Notes under the pieces: generated by a model
What the model was told of the DNA's origin: nothing
The model's input: the letters and a program-made list of their open reading frames with translations, nothing else
The model's database searches: none
Position numbers and translations under genes: made by a program
Shown here: one piece after another, positions 6,894 to 14,287 of the stretch
Position numbering within the stretch: position 1 is the first letter of the stretch
Layout of the letters: each line of letters opens with the position of its first letter
Assembly (NCBI GenBank): GCA_947499175.1
Contig: CANMNU010000014.1
Span: forward strand, 1-17,530
Direction: 5' to 3'
Origin: Alphaproteobacteria bacterium
GTDB taxonomy: Bacteria > Pseudomonadota > Alphaproteobacteria > Paracaedibacterales > CAITNM01
Length of the DNA: 17,530 nt

Positions 6894-7874
6894 TTAAATA
6901 ATTCCAGCACGTAAGCAGTCATGAATGTGTAAAATTCCAATGGGCTTATTCATAGATGTTACAAATAAGCTAGTAATTGACTTATCTTGCATAATGGCTA
7001 AAGCTTCTGCCATTAAAATATCCGCAGATATAGAAATAGGATGAGCTGTCATTACAAGTTCAACTGAATCATTTAACAATCCTGCATGCATGTGGCGGCG
7101 TAAGTCACCATCTGTAATAATTCCAAGCATTTGTTCTGATTCATTAACCACTGCCACGCAACCAAACCCAAAATAGCTAATTTTAATTAAACATTCATTC
7201 ATTAGCATACCTTTAGGTACGATTGGTAAGCGATCACCGCTGTGCATAAAGTCACGTACTCTTGATAATTGCTTGCCGAGGTTACCCCCTGGATGGAAGG
7301 TACGAAAGTCTGTGTGGCTGAAATCACGGGTGCTAAGTGTGGCAATTGCTAGGGCATCACCTAAAGCAAGCATCATAGTGGTTGATGTAGTTGGCGCCAA
7401 ACCCATTGGGCAGGCCTCAGCTACATTTGGGTAGCATAGGCTTATATCTGCAATGGTTGCTAGGTTACTGTTTTCTTTGGCAGTAATTGCCACTAGCGGA
7501 ATATGGAAGCGCCGGCTGTAATCAAGCATAGTTTTTAATTCTTGGGTTTCTCCACTGTGTGATAATAACAAAAGTACGTCATTAACAGTGATCATGCCTA
7601 AATCACCATGGCTTGCTTCGGCTGGGTGCACAAAAAATGCCGGTTGTCCAACACTTGCAAAAGTTGCTGCTATTTTTTTAGCAATATGCCCGCTTTTACC
7701 CATACCACTAACAATTACCCTGCTATTTGGCTGTGATAACATTTCTACGGCACGTGTAAAATTTTCATCAAGAGATTCCGCTAATTGCGCCAAAGCCGTT
7801 GATTCTAGAGTAATTGTGCTACGTCCAGCATCTAAAATTTTGTGGTAATTTATATTGGTGGCAATAATCTTCAT
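6894..7874 (-). CDS. kdsD: D-arabinose 5-phosphate isomerase (KpsF/GutQ family)
   Basis: 326 aa, the usual length. It converts D-ribulose 5-phosphate to D-arabinose 5-phosphate, the first step towards Kdo for lipopolysaccharide. The N-terminal SIS domain (about 35-190) has GMGKSGHIAKKIAATFASVG (57-76), the histidine in EASHGDLG (86-93), LSHSGETQEL (104-113) and the phosphate loop PTTSTT (161-166). FHPGGNLGK (193-201) closes it with another catalytic histidine. Two CBS domains follow (about 205-265 and 270-326), with GIITDGDLRR typical of the first. It starts 4 bases after the nrnC stop, so the two are co-transcribed. The presence of this gene implies a Kdo-containing outer membrane. Confidence 0.95.
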   Translation of the reverse strand: MKIIATNINYHKILDAGRSTITLESTALAQLAESLDENFTRAVEMLSQPNSRVIVSGMGKSGHIAKKIAATFASVGQPAFFVHPAEASHGDLGMITVNDVLLLLSHSGETQELKTMLDYSRRFHIPLVAITAKENSNLATIADISLCYPNVAEACPMGLAPTTSTTMMLALGDALAIATLSTRDFSHTDFRTFHPGGNLGKQLSRVRDFMHSGDRLPIVPKGMLMNECLIKISYFGFGCVAVVNESEQMLGIITDGDLRRHMHAGLLNDSVELVMTAHPISISADILMAEALAIMQDKSITSLFVTSMNKPIGILHIHDCLRAGII

Positions 7875-7878
7875 TTGC

Positions 7879-8505
7879 TTAGCCTACATCGTCTATTTTA
7901 TAAGCCATAAGGTCTTTTTGACCATAATATAAGTCAAGCTCTGCACGAAATGGCAAGTACGCAAAGGTTGCGTTTGCAAGAGGGTGGCGATTTTCTCTGG
8001 TTAACATTTCATCTAGTTTAAACTTAAGGCTACGTAAATTGAGTACGTCATTAGCTGCGTACCGCATTTGATCTTTACTAAGTATTGGGGCTCCCCAATC
8101 ACTAGTTTGCTCTTGTTTTGATACTTCAACTCCAAGCAATTCCTTGCACAAATCTTTTAAGCCATGCTTATTTGTGTATGTGCGTACCAGGTGGGATGCA
8201 ACTTTAGTGCAATAAATATTTTTGATCTTTATGCAAAATGAGTACTGTAAAATTGCCAAATCAAAACGGGCAAAATGAAATATTTTTTGACAATCACTTT
8301 CTAAGAGGCGTTTTAGATTAGGTGATTTACTAAAATCAGTTTTGGGAAAATGTACTAGGTGTACGTTAATACCATCAAAAGTGAGTTGTACTAAGCACAG
8401 GCGGTCTCGGTGTTGGTTAAGCCCCATTGCTTCAGTATCAATGGCGACAGAGCTGCCAAAAGCTAAATCGTCAGGTAAGTCATATTCATGGAGTTGTGTT
8501 TTCAC
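7879..8505 (-). CDS. nrnC: NrnC-type 3'-5' exonuclease (RNase D-like, nano-RNase C)
   Basis: 208 aa containing only the DEDDy exonuclease domain, without HRDC domains, which matches NrnC rather than full-length RNase D. NrnC degrades diribonucleotides and other very short oligonucleotides in alphaproteobacteria that lack Orn. Catalytic residues are visible: D23 and E25 in AIDTEAMGLN, D82 in FHFARFDLA, Y149 and D153 in RYAANDV. YCTKVASHLVRTYTNKHGLK and SSDWGAP-like text (TSDWGAP) are strong family markers. The start chosen is GTG at 8505, because the family N-terminus (a few residues, then DLP) fits; no clear Shine-Dalgarno precedes it. nrnC followed by kdsD is a conserved alphaproteobacterial pair. 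Upstream, 8506-8600 holds no gene. Confidence 0.93.
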   Translation of the reverse strand: MKTQLHEYDLPDDLAFGSSVAIDTEAMGLNQHRDRLCLVQLTFDGINVHLVHFPKTDFSKSPNLKRLLESDCQKIFHFARFDLAILQYSFCIKIKNIYCTKVASHLVRTYTNKHGLKDLCKELLGVEVSKQEQTSDWGAPILSKDQMRYAANDVLNLRSLKFKLDEMLTRENRHPLANATFAYLPFRAELDLYYGQKDLMAYKIDDVG

Positions 8506-8600
8506 TAAATTCAGTCACTTTTTCAAGATATGACAATATAGCCTGAAACTGACTTAACTGGAATCGATAAAAGAAGTGGTGGGGACTTTTTCCCGTTATT

Positions 8601-10052
8601 TTACCTGAATGGGCACTCGTCAAACCCTCTAAGTTTACGGGAATGTAGGCGTTGAGGATCCATATTTTGAAGAATATGAATGGCTTTAATTCCCACCAAA
8701 AAGTGTTGGTGTACCCTGTCACGGTAAAATTGATTAGCCATGCCTTGTAATTTAATTACCCCATGGATTGGCTTATCAGAAACACAAAGTAAAGTGCCAT
8801 AAGGTACGCGGAATCTAAAACCGTTAGCAGCAATTGTTGCCGATTCCATGTCAACAGCAATAGCACGGCTCTGGCGGAAACGCTCATATAGTGCAGTACT
8901 TTGTAATTCCCAATTGCGATTATCAGTTGTAAGTACTGTGCCAGTGCGAATTGCTGATTTTAATTCTCCCTCACGCTTACCAATTACTTGCAAAACCGCT
9001 TGTTGAAGGGCTTGTTGAATTTCAGCAATTGGTGGAACAGGTACCCAGTTTGGTAAGTCACCATCCAAAACGTGATCTTCACGTACATAACCATCCGCAA
9101 GAACATAATCACCTAAGGTTTGGCTAGCACGAAGTCCAGCACAGTGACCAAGCATTAGCCAGCAATGGGGGCGTAAAACTGCTATGTGGTCAGTTATGGT
9201 TTTAGCATTACTAGGTCCCACACCTATATTCACAAAACTTATTCCATTGCGGTTACCTTGTTTGAAATGGTATGCAGGCATTTGGGGGAAGTGTTTGGGT
9301 AAATCAGTTAAACCTTGTTTATTTGAAGCTAAGACTGTTTCGTTGGGGCCAATAAGTTCCCAATCTTCACCTTTATTTTGTTCAATTAAATTTGAAACGT
9401 GGCTAATAAATTCATCAACGTATCTTTGGTAATTAGTAAGCAACACAAAATTTTGAAAATGCTTAGGTGCGGTTCCTGTGTAATGTTGCAAACGTTGCAA
9501 AGATATGTCTACACGCTCTCCTGAAAATAACGATAATGGACGACAATGGTCCAATACGAGTGTAGCATTAACATAATCATCGTTAATGCGTTTTAGATCT
9601 GGTAATACAAACTTGCTTTGAAGTTGTGATAATTCATAAACATCAAACTGTGATTGAGTATTTTCAATAACAAAGGGCAGGGGAATAGGAGAATTATTAT
9701 ATCCAATAACAACTGGCACTTGGTGGTGTGCAATTATTAAACCAATTTGTTCACGGTAATAAGCATCAAAAAATTCAGGTGACGTAACGGTAGAGCCATA
9801 GTTACCTGGTTCACTAATTACACCATAAGCAAAGCTTGGGTCAACAAATAAATCATCGTGCGTAATTGTTAAACCAATAAAAGGATAACAGTTATCTTTT
9901 TCGTAATTTTTTGGCACTGTACTATGTTTCACAAAGTGCTCGAAAGCATCAGTGATTTTGTTGACACTGCTATTATATAGTTCATGAATGTAATCAACTG
10001 CTAAATCAGCATTGTCAAACCATTTTGCTTGCTTAAGGTGAGACCAGGTCAT
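8601..10052 (-). CDS. amn: AMP nucleosidase
   Basis: 483 aa, the family length. It hydrolyses AMP to adenine and ribose 5-phosphate in the cytoplasm and thereby affects adenylate levels. The N-terminal regulatory domain (about 1-180) includes ITHDDLFVDPSFAYG (63-77). The C-terminal phosphorylase-like catalytic domain has FVNIGVGPSNAKTITDHIAV (273-292), LGHCAGLR (301-308), VDMESATIAANG (400-411) and VSDKPIHG (424-431). E403 and D426 are probably the residues that act on the ribosyl bond. The start codon overlaps the coxF stop by one base (TAATG), so it is probably translated from the cytochrome oxidase transcript, an unusual context for this enzyme. The gene lies where ctaG and ctaE are often found in alphaproteobacteria. 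Confidence 0.96.
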   Translation of the reverse strand: MTWSHLKQAKWFDNADLAVDYIHELYNSSVNKITDAFEHFVKHSTVPKNYEKDNCYPFIGLTITHDDLFVDPSFAYGVISEPGNYGSTVTSPEFFDAYYREQIGLIIAHHQVPVVIGYNNSPIPLPFVIENTQSQFDVYELSQLQSKFVLPDLKRINDDYVNATLVLDHCRPLSLFSGERVDISLQRLQHYTGTAPKHFQNFVLLTNYQRYVDEFISHVSNLIEQNKGEDWELIGPNETVLASNKQGLTDLPKHFPQMPAYHFKQGNRNGISFVNIGVGPSNAKTITDHIAVLRPHCWLMLGHCAGLRASQTLGDYVLADGYVREDHVLDGDLPNWVPVPPIAEIQQALQQAVLQVIGKREGELKSAIRTGTVLTTDNRNWELQSTALYERFRQSRAIAVDMESATIAANGFRFRVPYGTLLCVSDKPIHGVIKLQGMANQFYRDRVHQHFLVGIKAIHILQNMDPQRLHSRKLRGFDECPFR

Positions 10053-10159
10053 TAAAAATTACCTTTCATACGCACAAATGCTATAATATATATTAGAAGG
10101 CTTAAAGCCACTAAAATATATAACAATGCGCGATTGCGTTGTTTGAGGTTTTTATCCAT
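10052..10159 (-). CDS. coxF: CoxF-like small membrane protein of the cytochrome oxidase operon
   Basis: 35 aa. A basic N-terminus ending in QRNRALLYILV is followed by one membrane segment (about 11-28) and a short tail, AFVRMKG. This is the pattern of the tiny CoxF proteins encoded after ctaB in alphaproteobacterial cox operons, which typically read RRN-x-A, a hydrophobic stretch, then (T/A)-x-VR-M/K-G. The role is not established; assembly of the aa3 oxidase is assumed from context. Its ATG lies inside the last codons of ctaB (8-base overlap) and its stop overlaps the amn start by one base, so all three are tightly coupled. I translated it codon by codon and there is no internal stop. Confidence 0.82.
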   Translation of the reverse strand: MDKNLKQRNRALLYILVALSLLIYIIAFVRMKGNF

Positions 10160-11039
10160 AAGTTACTTTCTTGTCGCTAATTAGGGCTGCAAATAAGATA
10201 AATAAGTAAAATATCGAATAGGCAAAAACCTTTATACCACTTGATAAATCATCACTTTTATAAAGTTGTATGGTTAAATATATAAATCCTAAGCCAAATA
10301 TTAAAGCGCAGCCCAAATAAATTTCTCCTGCCATCTTTAGTATATAAGGTAATATTGAACTAATTACAGTTAAAGTTGCATAAAGAATGATTAATTTTTT
10401 TGTTTTTTTGATACCTCCAATGTTTGGCATCATTGGTAATTTTGCCTCTGCGTATTCCTTTGTATAATTTAATGCCAAAGCCCAGAAATGGGCCGGCGTC
10501 CACAATAGAATAATTAAAAAAAGGCTCCATGGTCGTAAATCAAGGGAAGATACAGAAGCCCAGCCAATCACCGGTGGAAGGGCACCAGCTGCCCCTCCAA
10601 TTACAATATTTTGTGGAGTGTTAGGTTTTAAAAGAACTGTGTAAATACCAATATAAAAACCAATGGTTACGGCTAACAGAGCCGCTGCAAATGTATTAAC
10701 TGCTAATTGCATCAAAGTTATTGAAAGAATACTTAGTATTACACCAAAAGCTAGGGCAGAGTCTGCATGAATTAGGCCTGAAGCAGTAGGGCGGTTCATA
10801 GTACGTATCATGCGTTTATCAATATCACGCTCATACCACATATTTAAGCATCCTGCTGCTCCAGCACCTAAGGCAATGCACAAGATTGCAGTTAATGCTA
10901 ATATTGGGTGGGTGTGTCCAGGAGCCATCCACAAACCGCAAAAGCCTGTGAATATTACGAGGCTCATCACTCTTGGTTTTAATAGCTGCCAGTAGTCTTT
11001 AACGCATGGTGTAATTGTATTCTCTTGTGAGGTAATCAT
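10152..11039 (-). CDS. ctaB: Protoheme IX farnesyltransferase (heme O synthase)
   Basis: 295 aa, polytopic inner-membrane UbiA-type prenyltransferase. It adds a farnesyl group to heme b to make heme O, the precursor of the heme a needed by the oxidase encoded just upstream. The first aspartate-rich site is NMWYERDIDKRMIRTMNRPT (67-86), a near-perfect family signature. The second region is NYTKEYAEAKLPMMPNI (about 196-212). Start and ctaD stop overlap as ATGA (4 bases) and the 3' end overlaps coxF by 8 bases, so translation is coupled through the operon. No gene for heme A synthase (ctaA) is in this window. Confidence 0.97.
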   Translation of the reverse strand: MITSQENTITPCVKDYWQLLKPRVMSLVIFTGFCGLWMAPGHTHPILALTAILCIALGAGAAGCLNMWYERDIDKRMIRTMNRPTASGLIHADSALAFGVILSILSITLMQLAVNTFAAALLAVTIGFYIGIYTVLLKPNTPQNIVIGGAAGALPPVIGWASVSSLDLRPWSLFLIILLWTPAHFWALALNYTKEYAEAKLPMMPNIGGIKKTKKLIILYATLTVISSILPYILKMAGEIYLGCALIFGLGFIYLTIQLYKSDDLSSGIKVFAYSIFYLFILFAALISDKKVTYG

Positions 11040-12595
11040 TTAATAACCGGTAAAGTTTCAAAGCTATGGAAATTTGGTGGTGATGGTAAGGTCCATTCCA
11101 AAGTGTCAGCTCCTTCCCCCCAAGGATTTTGTGGACATGGCTTTTTGTCTTTAAATACACGATAAATTACATAAAAGAAAAATAACGCAGCTGTGAACGA
11201 AATAATAGCTCCAATTGATGAGACATAGTTCCATCCTGAATAAGCGTCAGGATAATCTGGAACGCGCCTTGGCATACCTGCAAGCCCTAAAAAATGCATG
11301 GGAAAAAATAAAATGTTTACTCCAATAAAAGTTAGCCAAAAGTGGATTTTTCCAAGAGTCTCGTTATATTGATAACCGCTCATTTTACCAATCCAGTAAT
11401 ACATTCCGCAGAATAACCCAAATAGTGCTCCCATTGATAATACGTAATGAAAATGAGCAACTACATAATAAGTATCGTGCAGAGAAACATCTACAGAACT
11501 ATTAGATAATACAATCCCGGTTAACCCGCCAATGGTAAATAATAAAATAAAACCGCTAGCAAACAGCATAGGTGTTACAAATTTTATGCTACCTCCCCAC
11601 ATAGTAGCTAGCCAACTGAATATCTTAATTCCTGTTGGTACAGCAATAATCATAGTAGCAATTGTGAAGTAGGTTTTTGTTGATAAATCAAGACCAACAG
11701 TAAACATGTGGTGGGCCCAAACGACAAATCCTAAAAAACCAATTGAAACCATAGCGTAAGCCATACCTAAATAACCAAAAATTGGTTTTCTAGCGAATGT
11801 TGAAATTACATGGCTAACCAAGCCAAACGCCGGCATGATCATAATGTAAACTTCCGGGTGGCCGAAGAACCAAAAAAGGTGCTGAAATAATACGGGATCA
11901 CCACCACCAGCGGGTTCAAAAAATGTTGTTCCAAAATTACGGTCGGTAAGCAGCATGGTAAGACCACCAGCCAAAACAGGTACTGAAAGCAATAATAAAA
12001 ATGCTGTAATTAAAATTGACCACACGAAAAGCGGCATTTTGTGAAATCCCATGCCAGATGCACGCATATTAAAAATTGTTGTAATAAAATTAATTGCCCC
12101 CAAAATTGAAGATATTCCAGCGACATGTAAGCTTAAAATGGCAAAATCAACAGCTAAACCGCTGTGGCCAATTAAGGCGCTTAATGGCGGATACACAGTC
12201 CAACCTGTGCCAGCACCAGTATCGACTACCATTGCTAAGCTAAGTAAAATTATTGATGGTATCATCAGCCAAAAGCTAACATTGTTAAGTCTTGGAAATG
12301 CCATGTCTGGTGCACCAATTAATAAAGGTACGAACCAGTTACCAAAACCACCAATTAATGCCGGCATAACCATAAAGAATACCATTAAAAAGCCATGCCC
12401 GGTAATAATAACGTTATAAACTTGCCCAACAATGAGTGTACTGTCTGGACTAGCTAATTGAATGCGCATTAACATGCTTAAAACACCGCCAAATAAACCG
12501 CCAAAGGCAGCAAATATTAAGTATAAAGTACCTATGTCTTTATGGTTAGTTGAAAGTAACCAACGTTGCCATCCAGTAGGGTGGTGCGTGCTCAT
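11036..12595 (-). CDS. ctaD: Cytochrome c oxidase subunit I (aa3 type, class A1)
   Basis: 519 aa with 12 membrane segments; the catalytic subunit that reduces oxygen and pumps protons. Ligands are visible: H67 (heme a) in ITGHGF, H246 with cross-linked Y250 in FGHPEVY, H295 and H296 (CuB) in VWAHHMF, and H381 (heme a3) and H383 (heme a) in VVAHFHYV. Proton paths are intact: D97 in GAPDMAFPRLNN and E248 for the D path, and K324 in TGIKIFSW for the K path. This marks it as class A1, like the mitochondrial enzyme. An AAGGA Shine-Dalgarno (fwd 12602-12606) overlaps the ctaC stop, 9 bases before the next start. Confidence 0.98.
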   Translation of the reverse strand: MSTHHPTGWQRWLLSTNHKDIGTLYLIFAAFGGLFGGVLSMLMRIQLASPDSTLIVGQVYNVIITGHGFLMVFFMVMPALIGGFGNWFVPLLIGAPDMAFPRLNNVSFWLMIPSIILLSLAMVVDTGAGTGWTVYPPLSALIGHSGLAVDFAILSLHVAGISSILGAINFITTIFNMRASGMGFHKMPLFVWSILITAFLLLLSVPVLAGGLTMLLTDRNFGTTFFEPAGGGDPVLFQHLFWFFGHPEVYIMIMPAFGLVSHVISTFARKPIFGYLGMAYAMVSIGFLGFVVWAHHMFTVGLDLSTKTYFTIATMIIAVPTGIKIFSWLATMWGGSIKFVTPMLFASGFILLFTIGGLTGIVLSNSSVDVSLHDTYYVVAHFHYVLSMGALFGLFCGMYYWIGKMSGYQYNETLGKIHFWLTFIGVNILFFPMHFLGLAGMPRRVPDYPDAYSGWNYVSSIGAIISFTAALFFFYVIYRVFKDKKPCPQNPWGEGADTLEWTLPSPPNFHSFETLPVIK

Positions 12596-12604
12596 ATTTT
12601 GTCC

Positions 12605-13474
12605 TTACATAACCGATTTATTTGGTATTTTTCCATGAATCTTAACTTTATTACCGTTTTGTTGGTCAACCTCAACTTCATGGGCTTCTTTAGGGGTTAC
12701 TTTAGTATTTAACCATTCCTGATATTCTTGCTTACTCACTGCCTTAACTGCAATGGGCATAAATCCATGTTTAGCCCCGCATAATTCAGAACATTGTCCA
12801 TAGTACATACCAGGTTTTTTTATACTAAACCAGGTCTCGTTGATTCTGCCTGGCACGGCATCACGTTTTACACCAAGTGAAGGTACGGCAAAGCTATGCA
12901 AAACATCAACAGCTGTAATCAGTACACGAATAACTGTATCAACAGGAACTACCATGGGGTTATCTACGTCTAAAAGACGTAACTGACCTGGTTTAAGATC
13001 CTTAGTTTCAATCATGTAGCTATCAAATTCAAAATGCGTACCTTCATTTTTAGAATCGGGGTATTCATAGCTCCAATACCATTGGTGTCCAACAGCTTTA
13101 ACAGTCATTTCAGCATTTGGTGGTGTTTCCATTTTTTGTAGCAAGTGAATTGATGGAATACCAATAATTACCAATATAATAATCGGCAAAATTGTCCAGA
13201 TAATTTCAAGGGTTGTATTGTGTGTAAACGTGCTAGGTGTAGGGTTTTTGTGGTGGCGGAATTTATAAAAAATATAGCCAAGTAACAAAAAAACCACTAA
13301 AGCAATACCTGTAATAATATACATTAATAACACATGCATATCATGTAAGCCTTCCATCACGGGGGATGCAGCTTCTTGAAAATGCATTTGCCAAGGGTAC
13401 GGTTGTCCCATTGGTAGATTTGTTGATTCAGTAATAACTTGGGTAATGTTTGTTTCTGGTGGTTGTAGGCTCAT
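12605..13474 (-). CDS. ctaC: Cytochrome c oxidase subunit II
   Basis: 289 aa from the ATG at 13474; a TTG at 13483 would add three residues. It accepts electrons from cytochrome c at the CuA centre. Two membrane segments lie near 47-71 and 89-110. The periplasmic domain has the aromatic patch GHQWYWSYEY and the CuA ligands: histidine in DVLHSFAVP (H193), then C228, E230, C232, H236 and M239 in YGQCSELCGAKHGFM. No fused cytochrome c is present. The region before TM1 contains the mature-type YPWQMHFQEAASPVMEG but no signal peptide: an in-frame stop lies at 13493-13495, only a few codons upstream. It is the first gene of ctaC-ctaD-ctaB-coxF-amn. Confidence 0.97.
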   Translation of the reverse strand: MSLQPPETNITQVITESTNLPMGQPYPWQMHFQEAASPVMEGLHDMHVLLMYIITGIALVVFLLLGYIFYKFRHHKNPTPSTFTHNTTLEIIWTILPIIILVIIGIPSIHLLQKMETPPNAEMTVKAVGHQWYWSYEYPDSKNEGTHFEFDSYMIETKDLKPGQLRLLDVDNPMVVPVDTVIRVLITAVDVLHSFAVPSLGVKRDAVPGRINETWFSIKKPGMYYGQCSELCGAKHGFMPIAVKAVSKQEYQEWLNTKVTPKEAHEVEVDQQNGNKVKIHGKIPNKSVM

Positions 13475-13515
13475 TGACCACAAATTAACTTGTTATGTTA
13501 CTAGAATAATTACAC

Positions 13516-13545
13516 ATTATGCGCGATAGCGTAAATCCCTAGCAA
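13516..13545 (-). promoter_or_regulatory. Candidate promoter for the cox operon
   Basis: On the minus strand TTGCTA (13540-13545) and CATAAT (13516-13521) are 18 bases apart, just after the dnaQ stop. The start site would be near 13509 and the leader about 35 bases. The hexamers match consensus at 4/6 and 5/6. Readthrough from dnaQ is an alternative; I see no terminator in the 13475-13557 gap. Confidence 0.3.
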
Positions 13546-13557
13546 TCAACTTAAGCT

Positions 13558-14229
13558 CTAAGAAATTTTCAACCACAGGGGGTCTTTAAGATTTTTTAAA
13601 AATTCTTGATGCTCCCTAATTTCATTTTCATTCACTGCAAACTGTCGAGGTTCGCGAAATGGTTTGTTAATGGCAGTTATCTTGGGGGATTCCGTAACTT
13701 CCTTAAATAATTCTCCTTGGCGACCTCCTAATAATTCAATGTATATTTCAGATAATAGCTCAGCATCAACTAACGCTCCATGCTTAACTCGTTTAGAGTT
13801 ATCTATATTAAATCGTCTGCAAATTGCATCAAGATTTGCAGGCTGACCAGGGAATTTTTTACGAGAAAGCAGCACTGTATCAATTGCTTCCTGCACATTT
13901 AGCAATGGCAGGTTAACCCTTGAAAACTCTGCATTAATAAAACCAATATCAAAATCAGCGTTGTGAATTACTAATGTTGCTCCATCAATGAATTGATAAA
14001 AATCTTGTGCTATAGCTTGAAAAGTTGGAAAATCCTTTAAAAAATTGTAAGTTAGCCCTGAAATTTCTGAGGCTCCAGGTGAAACATCGCGCTCAGGATT
14101 AATATATTGGTGATAAACTTGACCTGTAGGTACACGGTGTATTAGTTCAACACAGCCAATTTCAATTATGCGGTGGCCATCACGGTGGCTAAGGCCTGTG
14201 GTTTCTGTGTCGAGAGCAATTTCTCGCAT
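13558..14229 (-). CDS. dnaQ: DNA polymerase III epsilon subunit (proofreading exonuclease)
   Basis: 223 aa. It removes misincorporated nucleotides during replication as part of the polymerase core. The DEDDh active site is complete: D7 and E9 in ALDTETTGL, D94 in IHNADFDIGF, and H150 and D155 in KRVKHGALVDAELL. A C-terminal tail beyond residue 175 is linker-like and should contain the segment that binds the alpha subunit. The usual VHG tripeptide near residue 56 reads EISGLT. It lies alone between the two terminal oxidase operons, 58 bases downstream of the atm1-like gene. Confidence 0.96.
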   Translation of the reverse strand: MREIALDTETTGLSHRDGHRIIEIGCVELIHRVPTGQVYHQYINPERDVSPGASEISGLTYNFLKDFPTFQAIAQDFYQFIDGATLVIHNADFDIGFINAEFSRVNLPLLNVQEAIDTVLLSRKKFPGQPANLDAICRRFNIDNSKRVKHGALVDAELLSEIYIELLGGRQGELFKEVTESPKITAINKPFREPRQFAVNENEIREHQEFLKNLKDPLWLKIS

Positions 14230-14287
14230 AATTTTCTAGCATTAATAAATATGCATAAAATTAGCATATGCAGCATAAAAAGGTAAG

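Noticed and set aside
8581..8595. Small GGGA/TCCC hairpin after amn as a terminator
   Set aside because: Only about four base pairs and no T run on the minus-strand 3' side.
8486..8722. 78-codon minus-strand frame between amn and nrnC
   Set aside because: It overlaps the amn 3' end and the nrnC start in another frame, and no family pattern is visible.
12051..12419. 122-codon open frame on the plus strand inside ctaD
   Set aside because: It is the complement of a strongly conserved ctaD region with every functional residue intact, and the peptide resembles no family.
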